The translations under genes and the position numbers were made by a program. From a virus: DNA of 64,000 nt. Each line of letters opens with the position of its first letter. Within the stretch, counting starts at the first letter, position 1. The notes under the pieces are model-generated. The model had not been told where the DNA came from. It worked only from the letters and a program-made list of their open reading frames with translations, and did not search any database. Positions 48,007 through 56,224 of the stretch are shown here, piece by piece. The stretch lies in the IMG/VR virus record IMGVR_UViG_3300017776_000008, positions 1 to 64,000 of that record; one strand, given 5' to 3'.

Positions 48007-49458
48007 ATGCGCGGCTTTAAAACTTTTTTACCTGAAGATTTAGACGATTTGCAATACAGTGGTAGTGATACCACATTTGCGTTGTCTGTTCTTTCTAAGA
48101 TTGACGATGAGATCGGCTCAATCAATACAGAAATTGAAGTAGATGTACGACCTGGAAAAAACAGTGGAAGAAAACTAGGCGTTAGTCAAAGAGCACTTGA
48201 TAAAGATCGCGAAAAGTTTGCAGGCCTTGCAAGAGATATCATTGACGCACATCCAGATTTAGAACTAATGATGGATAAAGTTCCCGCCGCTCGTAAAGAA
48301 AAAGACTACGCTTTTGGCCATAAAGATTTAGAAAAATATGTATATGTTAACCTTAGACCATTAGGTGGCCGAAGTGCATTAGGTGATGATCCACATGAAT
48401 TAATGACTGCAGCTCTATGTTTATTCCCTAGAGCACACAACATTACCAATTCAGATGAAATGGATGCATTGATTGAGTTAGTAAAAGGTAATCTGCGAAA
48501 GGTTAAAGGCTATAAGCAAGGTCAAGTAGATTCATTAGAGGGTAACTATTCTAATCTATGTCAAGCTGTATCCGCAGCAAATGCTATCATTAAAGCTGGT
48601 TATGGTAGTGCTGATATGCTTTATCTTACAGGCCAGGCATGGGACGACGACGTTACAGAATTTCAAAGAACTAAATATGGAATGAAAGACTTTAACTCTT
48701 CTGATTTTATTATTAAGAAAGGTTCAAATTACTGTGGTATTTCATTGAAGAAAAAGAGAAGATCTACTGAAGGTGATCCAACTCTTATTAATAAAGCATT
48801 CACCACTCTTCTAGCTGATAGAAAGTTTGATAAATTAAGAACACAAATTGATGCTGATGCCGGAGCATTCTATGTTCATGTCATTAAGGTAGCACAAAGG
48901 CTTAAAATTCTGTCACCTGAAATGCAAAAAGAGCTAAAGAAAAGCAGACCGACTTCTAAAAATTGGAAGCAATATATCCAAAGAATACCGAATGATCTAG
49001 TCAATAGAGTACTTAAAGGTAAGAAAACATTATTTAAAACTATGGCTAAAACCATTAATGATAATAGTGATCTAATTGCTAATCAGTTAATCCAATTAAT
49101 TTTTAAATCAGATCTAAAAGAATTAAAGAAAGTTAACTTTGACTTTGCTCTTGTTACTGGTGTTGGTGATTATGGAGCTCGTAAAGGAGTTGTTGTTGAG
49201 GCAGGTGAATATAAAGACATCGAATCTTCTTCATCTCTAATAGACGATCTATTCAGTAAAGGTGATGCTAAAATGGTTTTAACGCCAGGTGCTACACAGG
49301 CATATGATCCTGGTGCAGGTGCTGCAAATCTTAAGTTTACTTTAATGATTGGCACTGTACAAATAGCACATATTGTGTTAAGATATAAGGGTAATTTCAG
49401 GGCAGCTCCAAACTTTACTGCTGAAATGACTTCAGAATTTAAAGCATTATTTACATAA
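48007..49458 (+). CDS. PD-(D/E)XK-nuclease-like protein with capsid-targeting-like N-terminus
   Basis: 483 residues. The start MRGFKTFLPE|D resembles the T4 internal-protein capsid-targeting peptide (MKTYQEFIAE|A), including the L-x-E protease site. In the middle, Glu131, then SSDFIIKKGSNYCGISLKKK (residues 231-250; Asp233, Ser246, Lys248) fits the D...(S)xKxK layout of PD-(D/E)XK nucleases. The remainder is alpha/beta with a lysine-rich stretch (about 300-350). Late expression and the N-terminus suggest packaging in the head; nuclease activity is predicted from motif spacing only. The family is present in marine T4-like phages without known function. Confidence 0.6.
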   Translation: MRGFKTFLPEDLDDLQYSGSDTTFALSVLSKIDDEIGSINTEIEVDVRPGKNSGRKLGVSQRALDKDREKFAGLARDIIDAHPDLELMMDKVPAARKEKDYAFGHKDLEKYVYVNLRPLGGRSALGDDPHELMTAALCLFPRAHNITNSDEMDALIELVKGNLRKVKGYKQGQVDSLEGNYSNLCQAVSAANAIIKAGYGSADMLYLTGQAWDDDVTEFQRTKYGMKDFNSSDFIIKKGSNYCGISLKKKRRSTEGDPTLINKAFTTLLADRKFDKLRTQIDADAGAFYVHVIKVAQRLKILSPEMQKELKKSRPTSKNWKQYIQRIPNDLVNRVLKGKKTLFKTMAKTINDNSDLIANQLIQLIFKSDLKELKKVNFDFALVTGVGDYGARKGVVVEAGEYKDIESSSSLIDDLFSKGDAKMVLTPGATQAYDPGAGAANLKFTLMIGTVQIAHIVLRYKGNFRAAPNFTAEMTSEFKALFT

Positions 49459-49467
49459 GGAATATTA

Positions 49468-50709
49468 ATGAAATCGTTAAAGAATTATTTATCAGAAGCA
49501 GCTAGTAAGAATACACACATGACTCACCTCGAAGATCTGATCATCGATGGTGGCGTTTCTGGTGCACGGCAAGCTATTATGGCATTACGTTCTTTACGTG
49601 ATATGCTAAAAGGTAGCGCTGATTCTTCAGTTGACGTGACTGTTAAGTGGGACGGAGCTCCCGCCGTATTTGCAGGAGAAGATCCAAGTGATGGTTCATT
49701 CTTCGTTGCAAAGAAAGGTATCTTTAATGCTAATCCAAAAATTTATAAATCACATGCTGATATTGATGCTGATACTTCCGGCGATTTATCTAAAAAGTTG
49801 AAAATGGCATACGATTATCTTAAGCCCTTAGGAATTAAAGGTGTTATACAAGGTGACTTCATGTTTGATTCATCTGATCTAAAGAACGAAACAATCGACG
49901 GTCAGAGAATGGTGGTTTTTCACCCTAATACAATTGCTTATGCTGTACCAAAGGGATCAACAATAGAAAGACAAATATCGAAAGCTAAGATTGGTATCGT
50001 ATGGCACACTAGTTATTCTGGTGGAACGTTTGAATCTATGAGAGCTGAGTTTGGTGGTAACATATCAAGTAAGTTAAAGCAATCATCTAATGTATGGATG
50101 CAGGACGCTACACTTGACGATCTATCAGGCACGGCTACTTTAACTGATGCAGAAACTGAAGCTTTAAATGCCAAGCTGTCGGCTGCAGGTTCTCTCTTTA
50201 GAAAAATCTCATCTTCGACCTTAAAGACTATTGAAGACAATAAAGAACTTAATCTTATGATTAATGTCTATAATAACACTAAGGTAAGAGCAGGTGAAAA
50301 AATTACTAATACTCGAGCTCACGCTGACGGTATGATAAAATTTATTCAAGCTAGATACCAAAAGCAGATTGACAAAAGGAGTAGTCAGAAAGGTAAGGAC
50401 ACACAAGCTGCTAAACGAGATGAAATATTAACGTTTTTTGACAAAAAGAACTTGAAAAACTTACAATTAATCTTTGATTTACAGAATTTAGTGGTAGATA
50501 GTAAATTAATCATTATAAATAAACTAAACAAACTAAACAAAATTGGGACGTTTGTTAAGACTAAATCCGGATTTAAAGTAACCAACCCTGAAGGTTTTGT
50601 TGCTATAGATCGAATGGACGGTGGAGCTGTTAAATTAGTTGATAGAATGGAATTTTCTACTAACAACTTTAGCAAAGATATTATAAAAGGTTGGGATAAC
50701 CCCAACTAA
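49468..50709 (+). CDS. Nucleotidyltransferase/ligase-like protein (DUF6267-type) with capsid-targeting-like N-terminus
   Basis: 413 residues. N-terminus MKSLKNYLSE|A fits the capsid-targeting pattern. The body has polynucleotide-ligase-like motifs: VKWDGAPAVF (residues 59-68; Lys60 as possible adenylated Lys in KxDG), FVAKKGIFN near 78-86, VIQGDFMFD near 126-134 (motif III-like), PEGFVAIDR (374-382; motif IV EGxV) and VKLVDRME (388-395; motif V-like). The family (DUF6267, HTHLEDL...KWDGAPA pattern) is common in marine T4-like phages. It may be a virion-packaged ligase or a phage replacement for gp30. Activity has not been shown here. Confidence 0.72.
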   Translation: MKSLKNYLSEAASKNTHMTHLEDLIIDGGVSGARQAIMALRSLRDMLKGSADSSVDVTVKWDGAPAVFAGEDPSDGSFFVAKKGIFNANPKIYKSHADIDADTSGDLSKKLKMAYDYLKPLGIKGVIQGDFMFDSSDLKNETIDGQRMVVFHPNTIAYAVPKGSTIERQISKAKIGIVWHTSYSGGTFESMRAEFGGNISSKLKQSSNVWMQDATLDDLSGTATLTDAETEALNAKLSAAGSLFRKISSSTLKTIEDNKELNLMINVYNNTKVRAGEKITNTRAHADGMIKFIQARYQKQIDKRSSQKGKDTQAAKRDEILTFFDKKNLKNLQLIFDLQNLVVDSKLIIINKLNKLNKIGTFVKTKSGFKVTNPEGFVAIDRMDGGAVKLVDRMEFSTNNFSKDIIKGWDNPN

Positions 50710-50729
50710 ATGGGATACCGAGGATAAGC

Positions 50730-51092
50730 ATGTTAAGTTTTAAAGAGCATACTCAGCTGGAAGCTTTGACTAACCAGCAGCGTATGAAGGCTAAAATAAA
50801 TTTCAAGAAAAACAAAGCTAAAATTATGCTTGGTCGCAAAAAAGCGGCTAAGAAACTCGCATCCCCAGAAAAACTTAAAGCTCGAGCCGTAAAGCAGGCA
50901 CGGAATATTTTACTTAAAAAAATTCTGAAGAAAAGAGATAAAGCTGATTTATCGTTTTCGAGCAAACATAGTATTGAGAAAAAGCTAGCCAAGAAGAAAG
51001 GAGCAATTCAAAAGATTGCTAAGAAGCTTCTTCCTAAAGTAAAGGCAGCTGATCGAGCTAAGAAAAGGGGTGGTGCGGGTAAAAATGATTAA
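50730..51092 (+). CDS. Very basic histone-like protein with capsid-targeting-like N-terminus
   Basis: 120 residues, about one third Lys and Arg. The start MLSFKEHTQLE|A belongs to the repeated N-terminal peptide of this block. The body is helical and basic (IMLGRKKAAKKLASPEKLKAR, about residues 31-51, and KKILKKRDKADLSF). It could neutralise packaged DNA in the head or coat it on entry. A related basic protein is frequent in marine T4-like phages. ATG 50730 has GAGGATAAGC upstream. Overlaps the next gene by 8 bases. Confidence 0.7.
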   Translation: MLSFKEHTQLEALTNQQRMKAKINFKKNKAKIMLGRKKAAKKLASPEKLKARAVKQARNILLKKILKKRDKADLSFSSKHSIEKKLAKKKGAIQKIAKKLLPKVKAADRAKKRGGAGKND

Positions 51093-52401
51093 AAAGTTTA
51101 GTGAATTTGTAACAGAACAAAAGGGCGAGGTTACTATCGTATTTGGTAGATTTAACCCACCTACTTCTGGCCATGAAAAATTATTTGAGACACTAAAGAA
51201 AGTTTCCAAAGGTGGCATGTATAGAATATATGCTTCTAAATCCGAAGACGCTAGAAAGAACCCCCTCCCATTTAGAGATAAAGTAAAATTCCTACGCAAA
51301 ATGTTTCCAAAGCATGCCAGAAATATTATGGCAGATACCGATACGCGTACGGTTATTGACGTAGCTCGTAAACTATACGATCAGGGTTTCACTAAAATGT
51401 CTCTGGTCGCAGGCTCTGACAGAGTAAAAGAATTTGAAATTCTACTTAATAAGTACAATGGCGTAGAAGCGCGCCATGGGTTCTACCAATTTGAAAGTAA
51501 GATTAAAGTAATCTCTGCGGGTGAAAGAGATCCTGATAGTGATGATGTTTCTGGCATGTCGGCCTCTAAGTTAAGAGCAGCTGCTGCCGACAACGATTTG
51601 GAGTTGTTTAGCAAGGGAATGCCAAAATCATACAAAGACAGTAAGGATTTATTTAATGCTGTAAGAAAGGGAATGGGATTAAAAGAATCAAAACTATTCC
51701 GTAAGCATGTTGAATTGCCAAAGGTTTCTGATACAAGAGAAGACTATGTAGAGGGTAACCTATTTGCTGAAGGTGATACTGTACAACTCAAAGAAACTAA
51801 AGAAATTGGCGAAATAACTACTTGTGGTGCTAATTATCTTACAGTTAAGTTTGAAGACAAAACAAAGAAAGTTTGGTTAGATCAAGTCGAATTAGTTGAG
51901 AAGCATTGTGGTAGTCGTAAAAAGAAAGTAAATGAAGATGATCCATGTTGGGATAGTCACAAGCAGGTAGGTATGAAAAAGAAAGGTAAGAAGATGGTGC
52001 CTAACTGCGTACCCAAAGAAGCTAAATCGAAAGACTATGATTCAATGACGGCTAAACAAAAGAAGAAGCACGATAAGCCAAGACCAAATGCACCAGAGAG
52101 TAAACACACTAAAAAGTTTAGACAAATGTACGGTGAAACACTTTCATTCGAAGAATTTAACATCAAAGAAAAAGTAGATGTAAAAGGTGCACTGAAGAAA
52201 AAGGCTGATAAATCTGGCATGCCGTATGCAATTCTTAAGCAAGTATTTGACAGAGGATTCGCAGCTTGGAGCTCATCTCATAGACCAGGAACTAATCCTA
52301 CACAATGGGGATTGGCTCGGGTTAATTCATTTGCAACAAAGTCCAAAGGGACATGGGGCAAGGCCGATGCGGATCTTGCTAAAAAGGTAAGGGGAAGTTA
52401 A
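51085..52401 (+). CDS. NMNAT/cytidylyltransferase-like protein with capsid-targeting-like N-terminus
   Basis: 438 residues. N-terminus MIKKFSEFVTE|Q fits the block's leader. Residues 16-165 form a HIGH-type nucleotidylyltransferase: TIVFGRFNPPTSGH (17-30) and SGMSASKLR (156-164), equivalent to the ISSTxIR motif of NadD/NadR and CoaD. A KOW-like barrel follows (about 225-275). The C-terminal part has DPCWDSHKQVGMKKKGKKMVPNCVP-type and DUF5824-like WSSSHRPGTNPTQWGLARV segments, which recur in phage structural proteins. ATG 51085 is chosen over GTG 51070 because it preserves the leader motif. Probable substrate NMN or CTP/CDP-type; undetermined. Confidence 0.75.
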   Translation: MIKKFSEFVTEQKGEVTIVFGRFNPPTSGHEKLFETLKKVSKGGMYRIYASKSEDARKNPLPFRDKVKFLRKMFPKHARNIMADTDTRTVIDVARKLYDQGFTKMSLVAGSDRVKEFEILLNKYNGVEARHGFYQFESKIKVISAGERDPDSDDVSGMSASKLRAAAADNDLELFSKGMPKSYKDSKDLFNAVRKGMGLKESKLFRKHVELPKVSDTREDYVEGNLFAEGDTVQLKETKEIGEITTCGANYLTVKFEDKTKKVWLDQVELVEKHCGSRKKKVNEDDPCWDSHKQVGMKKKGKKMVPNCVPKEAKSKDYDSMTAKQKKKHDKPRPNAPESKHTKKFRQMYGETLSFEEFNIKEKVDVKGALKKKADKSGMPYAILKQVFDRGFAAWSSSHRPGTNPTQWGLARVNSFATKSKGTWGKADADLAKKVRGS

Positions 52402-53174
52402 TGATAACTTTTAAGGAACACTCAGACGTAGAAGAAAAATATAAAGGTAAGTTTCCACCAGATTTGGTAGCAGCTGCTATTAAAGTTGCTATGAGCATGG
52501 CTGGCAATATGACCGGTGCTAGCAAAAAGATCGAAGCTATGAAGCGCGGCTTATCTAAAGATAAGGTTGTGGCCGATACTTTACGATTGGTTAACGAAGG
52601 TCGTGAAATTTACGTTATGAAAAAAGGTAAATTTACGCGTACAGTTGACGGCAAAGAAGCTGATAAGATGAAGCGTAAAGGTTGGAAACTAATCGGTAAG
52701 AATGAATCAGTAGAGGAAGCTAGAAGAAAAAAGCCTAAACCGTCGGCCCGAGACCGCTTAATTAAATCGCTAAAAAAGCACGGGTACGACGTACATGCAC
52801 GATCTAAGGCTGCTGATGCTGAAGTTAAAAGACTTAAAAAGCTATACAATATGGAATCAATTGAAGAGTCAATAGAACTCGATGAGTTTACTATCCCCGT
52901 TTCACTAGCAACAAAGATTCCATTCCTTAAGGATAAAGTATACCAAAAAGCTCTACGATACTATTTAGATTGGAGAAAGAAAAACCCTAAACAAGGTTCT
53001 ATGGGTATCTCTAAAGCAGCAAGAGAATTTGGCGTAGATATTAAAACATTGCAATTGCAATTGCATAAACTTATAGATCTTGGTAAGCTGCCTAAGCATT
53101 TGGCAACTAATCCAAATATGCTAGGCGGTGGAGTACGTAATCCAACTCGTAAGAGCGGGTTTGGTCAACAATAA
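52401..53174 (+). CDS. HTH-domain late protein with capsid-targeting-like N-terminus, 257 aa
   Basis: N-terminus MITFKEHSDVE|E is a leader-type peptide. The middle is basic (ARRKKPKPSARDRLIKSLKKHG, about residues 107-128). The C-terminal region YLDWRKKNPKQGSMGISKAAREFGVDIKTLQLQL (about 188-221) reads as a helix-turn-helix. The protein could be carried in the head and bind host or phage DNA after injection. It overlaps the previous stop by one base. Family not recognised. Confidence 0.62.
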   Translation: MITFKEHSDVEEKYKGKFPPDLVAAAIKVAMSMAGNMTGASKKIEAMKRGLSKDKVVADTLRLVNEGREIYVMKKGKFTRTVDGKEADKMKRKGWKLIGKNESVEEARRKKPKPSARDRLIKSLKKHGYDVHARSKAADAEVKRLKKLYNMESIEESIELDEFTIPVSLATKIPFLKDKVYQKALRYYLDWRKKNPKQGSMGISKAAREFGVDIKTLQLQLHKLIDLGKLPKHLATNPNMLGGGVRNPTRKSGFGQQ

Positions 53175-53208
53175 ATAAATTAAAACTTAAAACTAAGGAG
53201 TTAATTAA

Positions 53209-53745
53209 GTGAAAACATTAAAAATAATCAGAGCAGAATTATCTGAAAAGGCCTACCGTCCAACCGGTTCTATGTCTCAGCTAGGTAATTTAGTAGCTCA
53301 GGCGTTTAAAAAGCACGTCGAAAAAGCTAAGATGTCACAGGTCGATGAAAAGAAGCTTACCAAAATGTGGGGTGATTGGACCTCTAAAAAAGGTGCAGCT
53401 TTAGTTCTCGATTATATTTCAAAGGCAGAAAAGAAAGCTAAACTTGAAGCTGGTTCAATTGCTGTTGCGGGTATGAAAGGTAAAAAGTTCGGCCAGTTTA
53501 AGAAAGAGGGTAGCTATTCTACCGATAAGCAAGATTATTATCTGCTAAGTAACGATTTCGTAGTTATGATCCAAGGTCCTACTGATGCTAAAGAACTTAA
53601 GCAAATGACTAAAGCTATGAAAGGTTCTTATAAGAGCACAGCAGCCGGTACTCTAGATGGTCTGATGGGCGGTGATGCTAAGTTTGGTCCTGGTCCTACA
53701 ATCGAAATTAGAGATACATTTGGTATTATTATAGACGATAAGTAA
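53209..53745 (+). CDS. Late protein of unknown function with leader-like N-terminus, 178 aa
   Basis: Starts at GTG 53209 behind TAAGGAG. The N-terminus MKTLKIIRAELSE|K has the M-K-T-aliphatic-K start and an L-S-E protease-like site. The body has basic helical segments (AFKKHVEKAKMSQVDEKKL) and a beta-rich C-terminal domain (YYLLSNDFVVMIQGP, then GPTIEIRDTFGIIID). No known domain recognised. It is cotranscribed with the CTS block. Packaging in the head is inferred from the leader. Confidence 0.6.
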   Translation: MKTLKIIRAELSEKAYRPTGSMSQLGNLVAQAFKKHVEKAKMSQVDEKKLTKMWGDWTSKKGAALVLDYISKAEKKAKLEAGSIAVAGMKGKKFGQFKKEGSYSTDKQDYYLLSNDFVVMIQGPTDAKELKQMTKAMKGSYKSTAAGTLDGLMGGDAKFGPGPTIEIRDTFGIIIDDK

Positions 53746-53746
53746 T

Positions 53747-53962
53747 ATGATACCATTTGCGCAGTACATAACTGAAGCGGTTAAGGAAGGCGATACAGTA
53801 CGCATTAAAAAGCAATATGCTGATTCGCCTCAAGAAGCTAAAGAGCTTTATACGGTTAAAGAGTTAAGAGGGCCAAGGGTTCTTATTACCCCTAAGGTTT
53901 GGAAAGGCCGTGGCATTAAGCCAACGGAAGCAGTACAACTAAAAATGATAGAGAAAGCGTAA
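53747..53962 (+). CDS. Small SH3/KOW-like late protein with capsid-targeting-like N-terminus, 71 aa
   Basis: MIPFAQYITE|A matches the leader, with an I-T-E|A site almost identical to the T4 I-A-E|A site. After the leader, AVKEGDTVRIKKQYADSP and LYTVKELRGPRVLITPKVW suggest a single SH3-like barrel. It starts one base after the previous stop. Function unknown; a small internal head protein is the best guess. Confidence 0.62.
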   Translation: MIPFAQYITEAVKEGDTVRIKKQYADSPQEAKELYTVKELRGPRVLITPKVWKGRGIKPTEAVQLKMIEKA

Positions 53963-53963
53963 T

Positions 53964-54194
53964 ATGTTAACATTTAAAGAACATATTGAAGAAGGATCAG
54001 AATCTTGGGAAGCAGGATTTAAACGTCGTGTGGTAAAGACGACCAAGCCTGAACATAAAGAAAAAGGATTTGAGTGGAGAATCAAGGGTAAAGATCGACC
54101 TGAGATATCTATTAAGTTGTATAAAACAAAGCCTGATTTTGCAGAGTTTAAGAAACAAATGAAGCGAGTTGCAGGCCATGAGTTTGGTGGATAA
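53964..54194 (+). CDS. Small internal-protein candidate with capsid-targeting-like N-terminus, 76 aa
   Basis: MLTFKEHIEE|G is one of the clearest matches to the leader, with I-E-E|G. The body is basic and mixed alpha/beta (WEAGFKRRVVKTTKPEHKE, then KGKDRPEISIKLYKTKPDF). One base lies between it and the previous stop, and its own stop overlaps the next start by one base. No family recognised. Confidence 0.62.
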   Translation: MLTFKEHIEEGSESWEAGFKRRVVKTTKPEHKEKGFEWRIKGKDRPEISIKLYKTKPDFAEFKKQMKRVAGHEFGG

Positions 54195-54433
54195 TGAAAA
54201 CGTTTAAAGAGATTCGCGAAGCAAAGGTCAGATGGAAGAAAGCAGGTCCAAATGGCGAAATAGAAGCCACCATTGGTGGGAGTCGATGGAAAATTGAGAA
54301 GGCTCAACATTCTCGTGGAGAATATCACGCAAAGAGTTATAATAAGAAAACTCGTGAATGGGATTGGGCGTTTACACAATCTAGTAAAAAGAGTGTAAAA
54401 GATGCCATCGAAGATAATCCAAATAGAGACTAA
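54194..54433 (+). CDS. Small internal-protein candidate with capsid-targeting-like N-terminus, 79 aa
   Basis: MKTFKEIRE|AK follows the leader pattern with I-R-E|A as the protease site. The rest is a basic beta-rich domain (KVRWKKAGPNGEIEATIGGSRW, then EYHAKSYNKKTREWDWAF). It overlaps the preceding stop by one base. Function unknown; the mature chain after cleavage would have 70 residues. Confidence 0.62.
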   Translation: MKTFKEIREAKVRWKKAGPNGEIEATIGGSRWKIEKAQHSRGEYHAKSYNKKTREWDWAFTQSSKKSVKDAIEDNPNRD

Positions 54434-54435
54434 GA

Positions 54436-54825
54436 ATGAAAACGTTTAAAGAACATTTAGAAGGATTTGCGTTATACGAAGGTTCAATGGTTCCATTGGA
54501 AAGTCCAATGATTGAGCTTGATGAAGCGGAATATAAAGGCCGAGAAGTTGAACTTGGCAGCCCATCACGCAATAGCGCTGATGGTAAAAAATACGTGGTA
54601 TACGTTAAAGACCCGAAAACAGGAAATGTTAAGAAAATAACCTTTGGTGATCAGAAGGGTGGACTATCATCTAAAATTAATGATAGAGATGCTGCAGCAA
54701 ACTTTGCATCACGTCACAACTGTGATACTAAAAGCGATAAAATGAAGCCAGGTTATTGGTCTTGTCGATTACCGAAATACGCAAAGGACTTGGGGCTTAA
54801 AGGTGGTGGATCTTACTTTTGGTAA
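54436..54825 (+). CDS. Late protein with leader-like N-terminus and C-terminal phage head-associated domain, 129 aa
   Basis: Begins MKTFKEHLEG; a second possible protease site is LYE|G at residues 13-16. The C-terminal domain, KKYVVYVKDPKTGNVKKITFG (about residues 51-71) followed by ASRHNCDTK and GYWSCRLPKYA, is a conserved element seen at the ends of many T4-like marine phage head-related proteins (FRARHxC...WSC pattern). The two Cys may bind metal. The gene starts 2 bases after the previous stop and overlaps the next by about 22 bases. Confidence 0.68.
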   Translation: MKTFKEHLEGFALYEGSMVPLESPMIELDEAEYKGREVELGSPSRNSADGKKYVVYVKDPKTGNVKKITFGDQKGGLSSKINDRDAAANFASRHNCDTKSDKMKPGYWSCRLPKYAKDLGLKGGGSYFW

Positions 54826-55081
54826 ACCTTATTGGGAAGACGCTGACGTAAGAACGTTCTTTCCAGAAATAGACGACGCAGAATATGTTTGGCATAGAGA
54901 TGCCGAAGATAGAGAGATTGAAGTTTTAGAGGGAGAAGGATGGCAATTTCAAGTAGACAAATGTCTACCATGGTTGCTTAAAAAGGGAATGGTATTTGAT
55001 ATACCTGAAGGAGAGTACCACAGACTAATCAGAGGAGTAACTCCTCTCAAATGTAGGGTTATAAAACATGGCAACAGCTAA
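54803..55081 (+). CDS. Protein of unknown function, 92 aa
   Basis: GTG 54803 (followed by a second GTG) lies inside the previous gene's end. The product is acidic with many aromatic residues: LTFGKPYWEDADVRTFFPEID (about residues 4-24) and YVWHRDAEDREIEVLEG, ending with IRGVTPLKCRVIKH. The pattern recurs in marine T4-like phages. It has no leader peptide, unlike its neighbours. Function unknown. Overlaps the next gene by 14 bases. Confidence 0.6.
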   Translation: MVDLTFGKPYWEDADVRTFFPEIDDAEYVWHRDAEDREIEVLEGEGWQFQVDKCLPWLLKKGMVFDIPEGEYHRLIRGVTPLKCRVIKHGNS

Positions 55082-55367
55082 AGAACAAAGAGACGAACAA
55101 TCACAACGTCTTGATAGGATTGAACAAAAAATCGATCATATGGCTGATGCTATTATTGCCCTAGCTCGCGCCGAAGAAAAGATCATTACATTAACAGATT
55201 TTGGTAAACAACAAGGTGAGCAAATATTAACTCTTATAAATAGAGTTGATAGATTAGAAAATTTGGTTAGGCAAAATGCCCAGACCGTACAAGTTATTAA
55301 CAAACTATTCTGGATAATTACAGCTGCAGCCGCGGCCGCAATATCAGGAATGCTTTTTATTCAATAG
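55068..55367 (+). CDS. XhlA-like coiled coil plus C-terminal TM protein, holin candidate
   Basis: 99 residues: a heptad-rich helix (RLDRIEQKIDHMADAIIAL, about 14-32, and LINRVDRLENLVRQNAQTV) followed by one C-terminal hydrophobic segment (about 77-98). This layout matches the haemolysin/XhlA-type holin accessory proteins. It is encoded in the run that leads to the spanin-like genes. It might be a lysis protein or a membrane-anchored assembly factor. ATG 55068 lies inside the previous gene. Confidence 0.55.
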   Translation: MATAKEQRDEQSQRLDRIEQKIDHMADAIIALARAEEKIITLTDFGKQQGEQILTLINRVDRLENLVRQNAQTVQVINKLFWIITAAAAAAISGMLFIQ

Positions 55368-55377
55368 GAGAAATAAA

Positions 55378-56187
55378 ATGTATAACGACGATGTAACACG
55401 AAGCATTGCTAAGGCTGCACAAGAAGTATTAGAAGGCTACGGCAAGAAAAAAATGAAAAAAGAAGAAATGGACCCACGCGATCATGTTAAAGAGAGCGAC
55501 GGCGTATTTGAAGTAGTTGATAAAGATGGTAAGACTGTAAAGGCTTATAAGAGTAAAGCAGCTGCTGAAAAGTATGCAGTTAAGAACCATGATAAGCTAA
55601 TGGGTGAAGTTGCTGAACCAGAAGCCAAGGGCGAAAAAGATTTTAAAGCTAAACATAAAATCAAAAAATCTGGTGAAGAAGCAGATGGTGACGTTGTTAA
55701 AGAAAAATACCACGATGACGACGATGACGAGGAAGTCGATGAAATGTCTGATAAGCAAAAGAAATATCAGGCTTTCTTTAAAAAGGCTCTAAAAGAATTC
55801 GGCGTTTCATCACCAGCTGAGCTTAAAGGCGATAAGAAAAAAGAGTTCTTCGATTATGTAGATAAGAATTACGAAGGTGTTGATGAAAGTCTTATCGGTT
55901 CAATCAAAAAGGCTGCAGGTAAAGCTAAAACTGCTGTAAAGAGAGCTGCCATGGGTAAAGCGGGTAGAGCTAAAGCTGACAATGACGCAGCGTTTGATAA
56001 AGCTAGAGATCCTAAAGAGCGTATCAATAAGAAGAAAGAACAAATTAAAGGATACGTTGAAAAACTTAAAGCTGCCGAAAAGAAACACAAAGATGGCGAA
56101 ATCGATGATGATAAGCTTGATGATCTTGAAGATTACTACAACGGCCTTATTAATAAAGCTGAAGATTATATCGATGAGCTTAGCTGA
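55378..56187 (+). CDS. Charged internal head protein candidate, 269 aa
   Basis: Very charged Lys/Glu/Asp-rich protein with a short acidic run DDDDDEEVDE (about residues 115-124) and a folded core QKKYQAFFKKALKEFGVSSPAELKG (about 127-151) continuing to FFDYVDKNYEG. The core recurs in marine T4-like phage virion proteins. C-terminal coiled-coil (IKGYVEKLKAAEKKHKDGEID). No clear leader peptide. AGGAGAAAT precedes ATG 55378. Likely virion-associated by analogy; function unknown. Confidence 0.62.
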   Translation: MYNDDVTRSIAKAAQEVLEGYGKKKMKKEEMDPRDHVKESDGVFEVVDKDGKTVKAYKSKAAAEKYAVKNHDKLMGEVAEPEAKGEKDFKAKHKIKKSGEEADGDVVKEKYHDDDDDEEVDEMSDKQKKYQAFFKKALKEFGVSSPAELKGDKKKEFFDYVDKNYEGVDESLIGSIKKAAGKAKTAVKRAAMGKAGRAKADNDAAFDKARDPKERINKKKEQIKGYVEKLKAAEKKHKDGEIDDDKLDDLEDYYNGLINKAEDYIDELS

Positions 56188-56224
56188 GGCAAATACGCAA
56201 TAAACGTAGCATCATATATAATAC

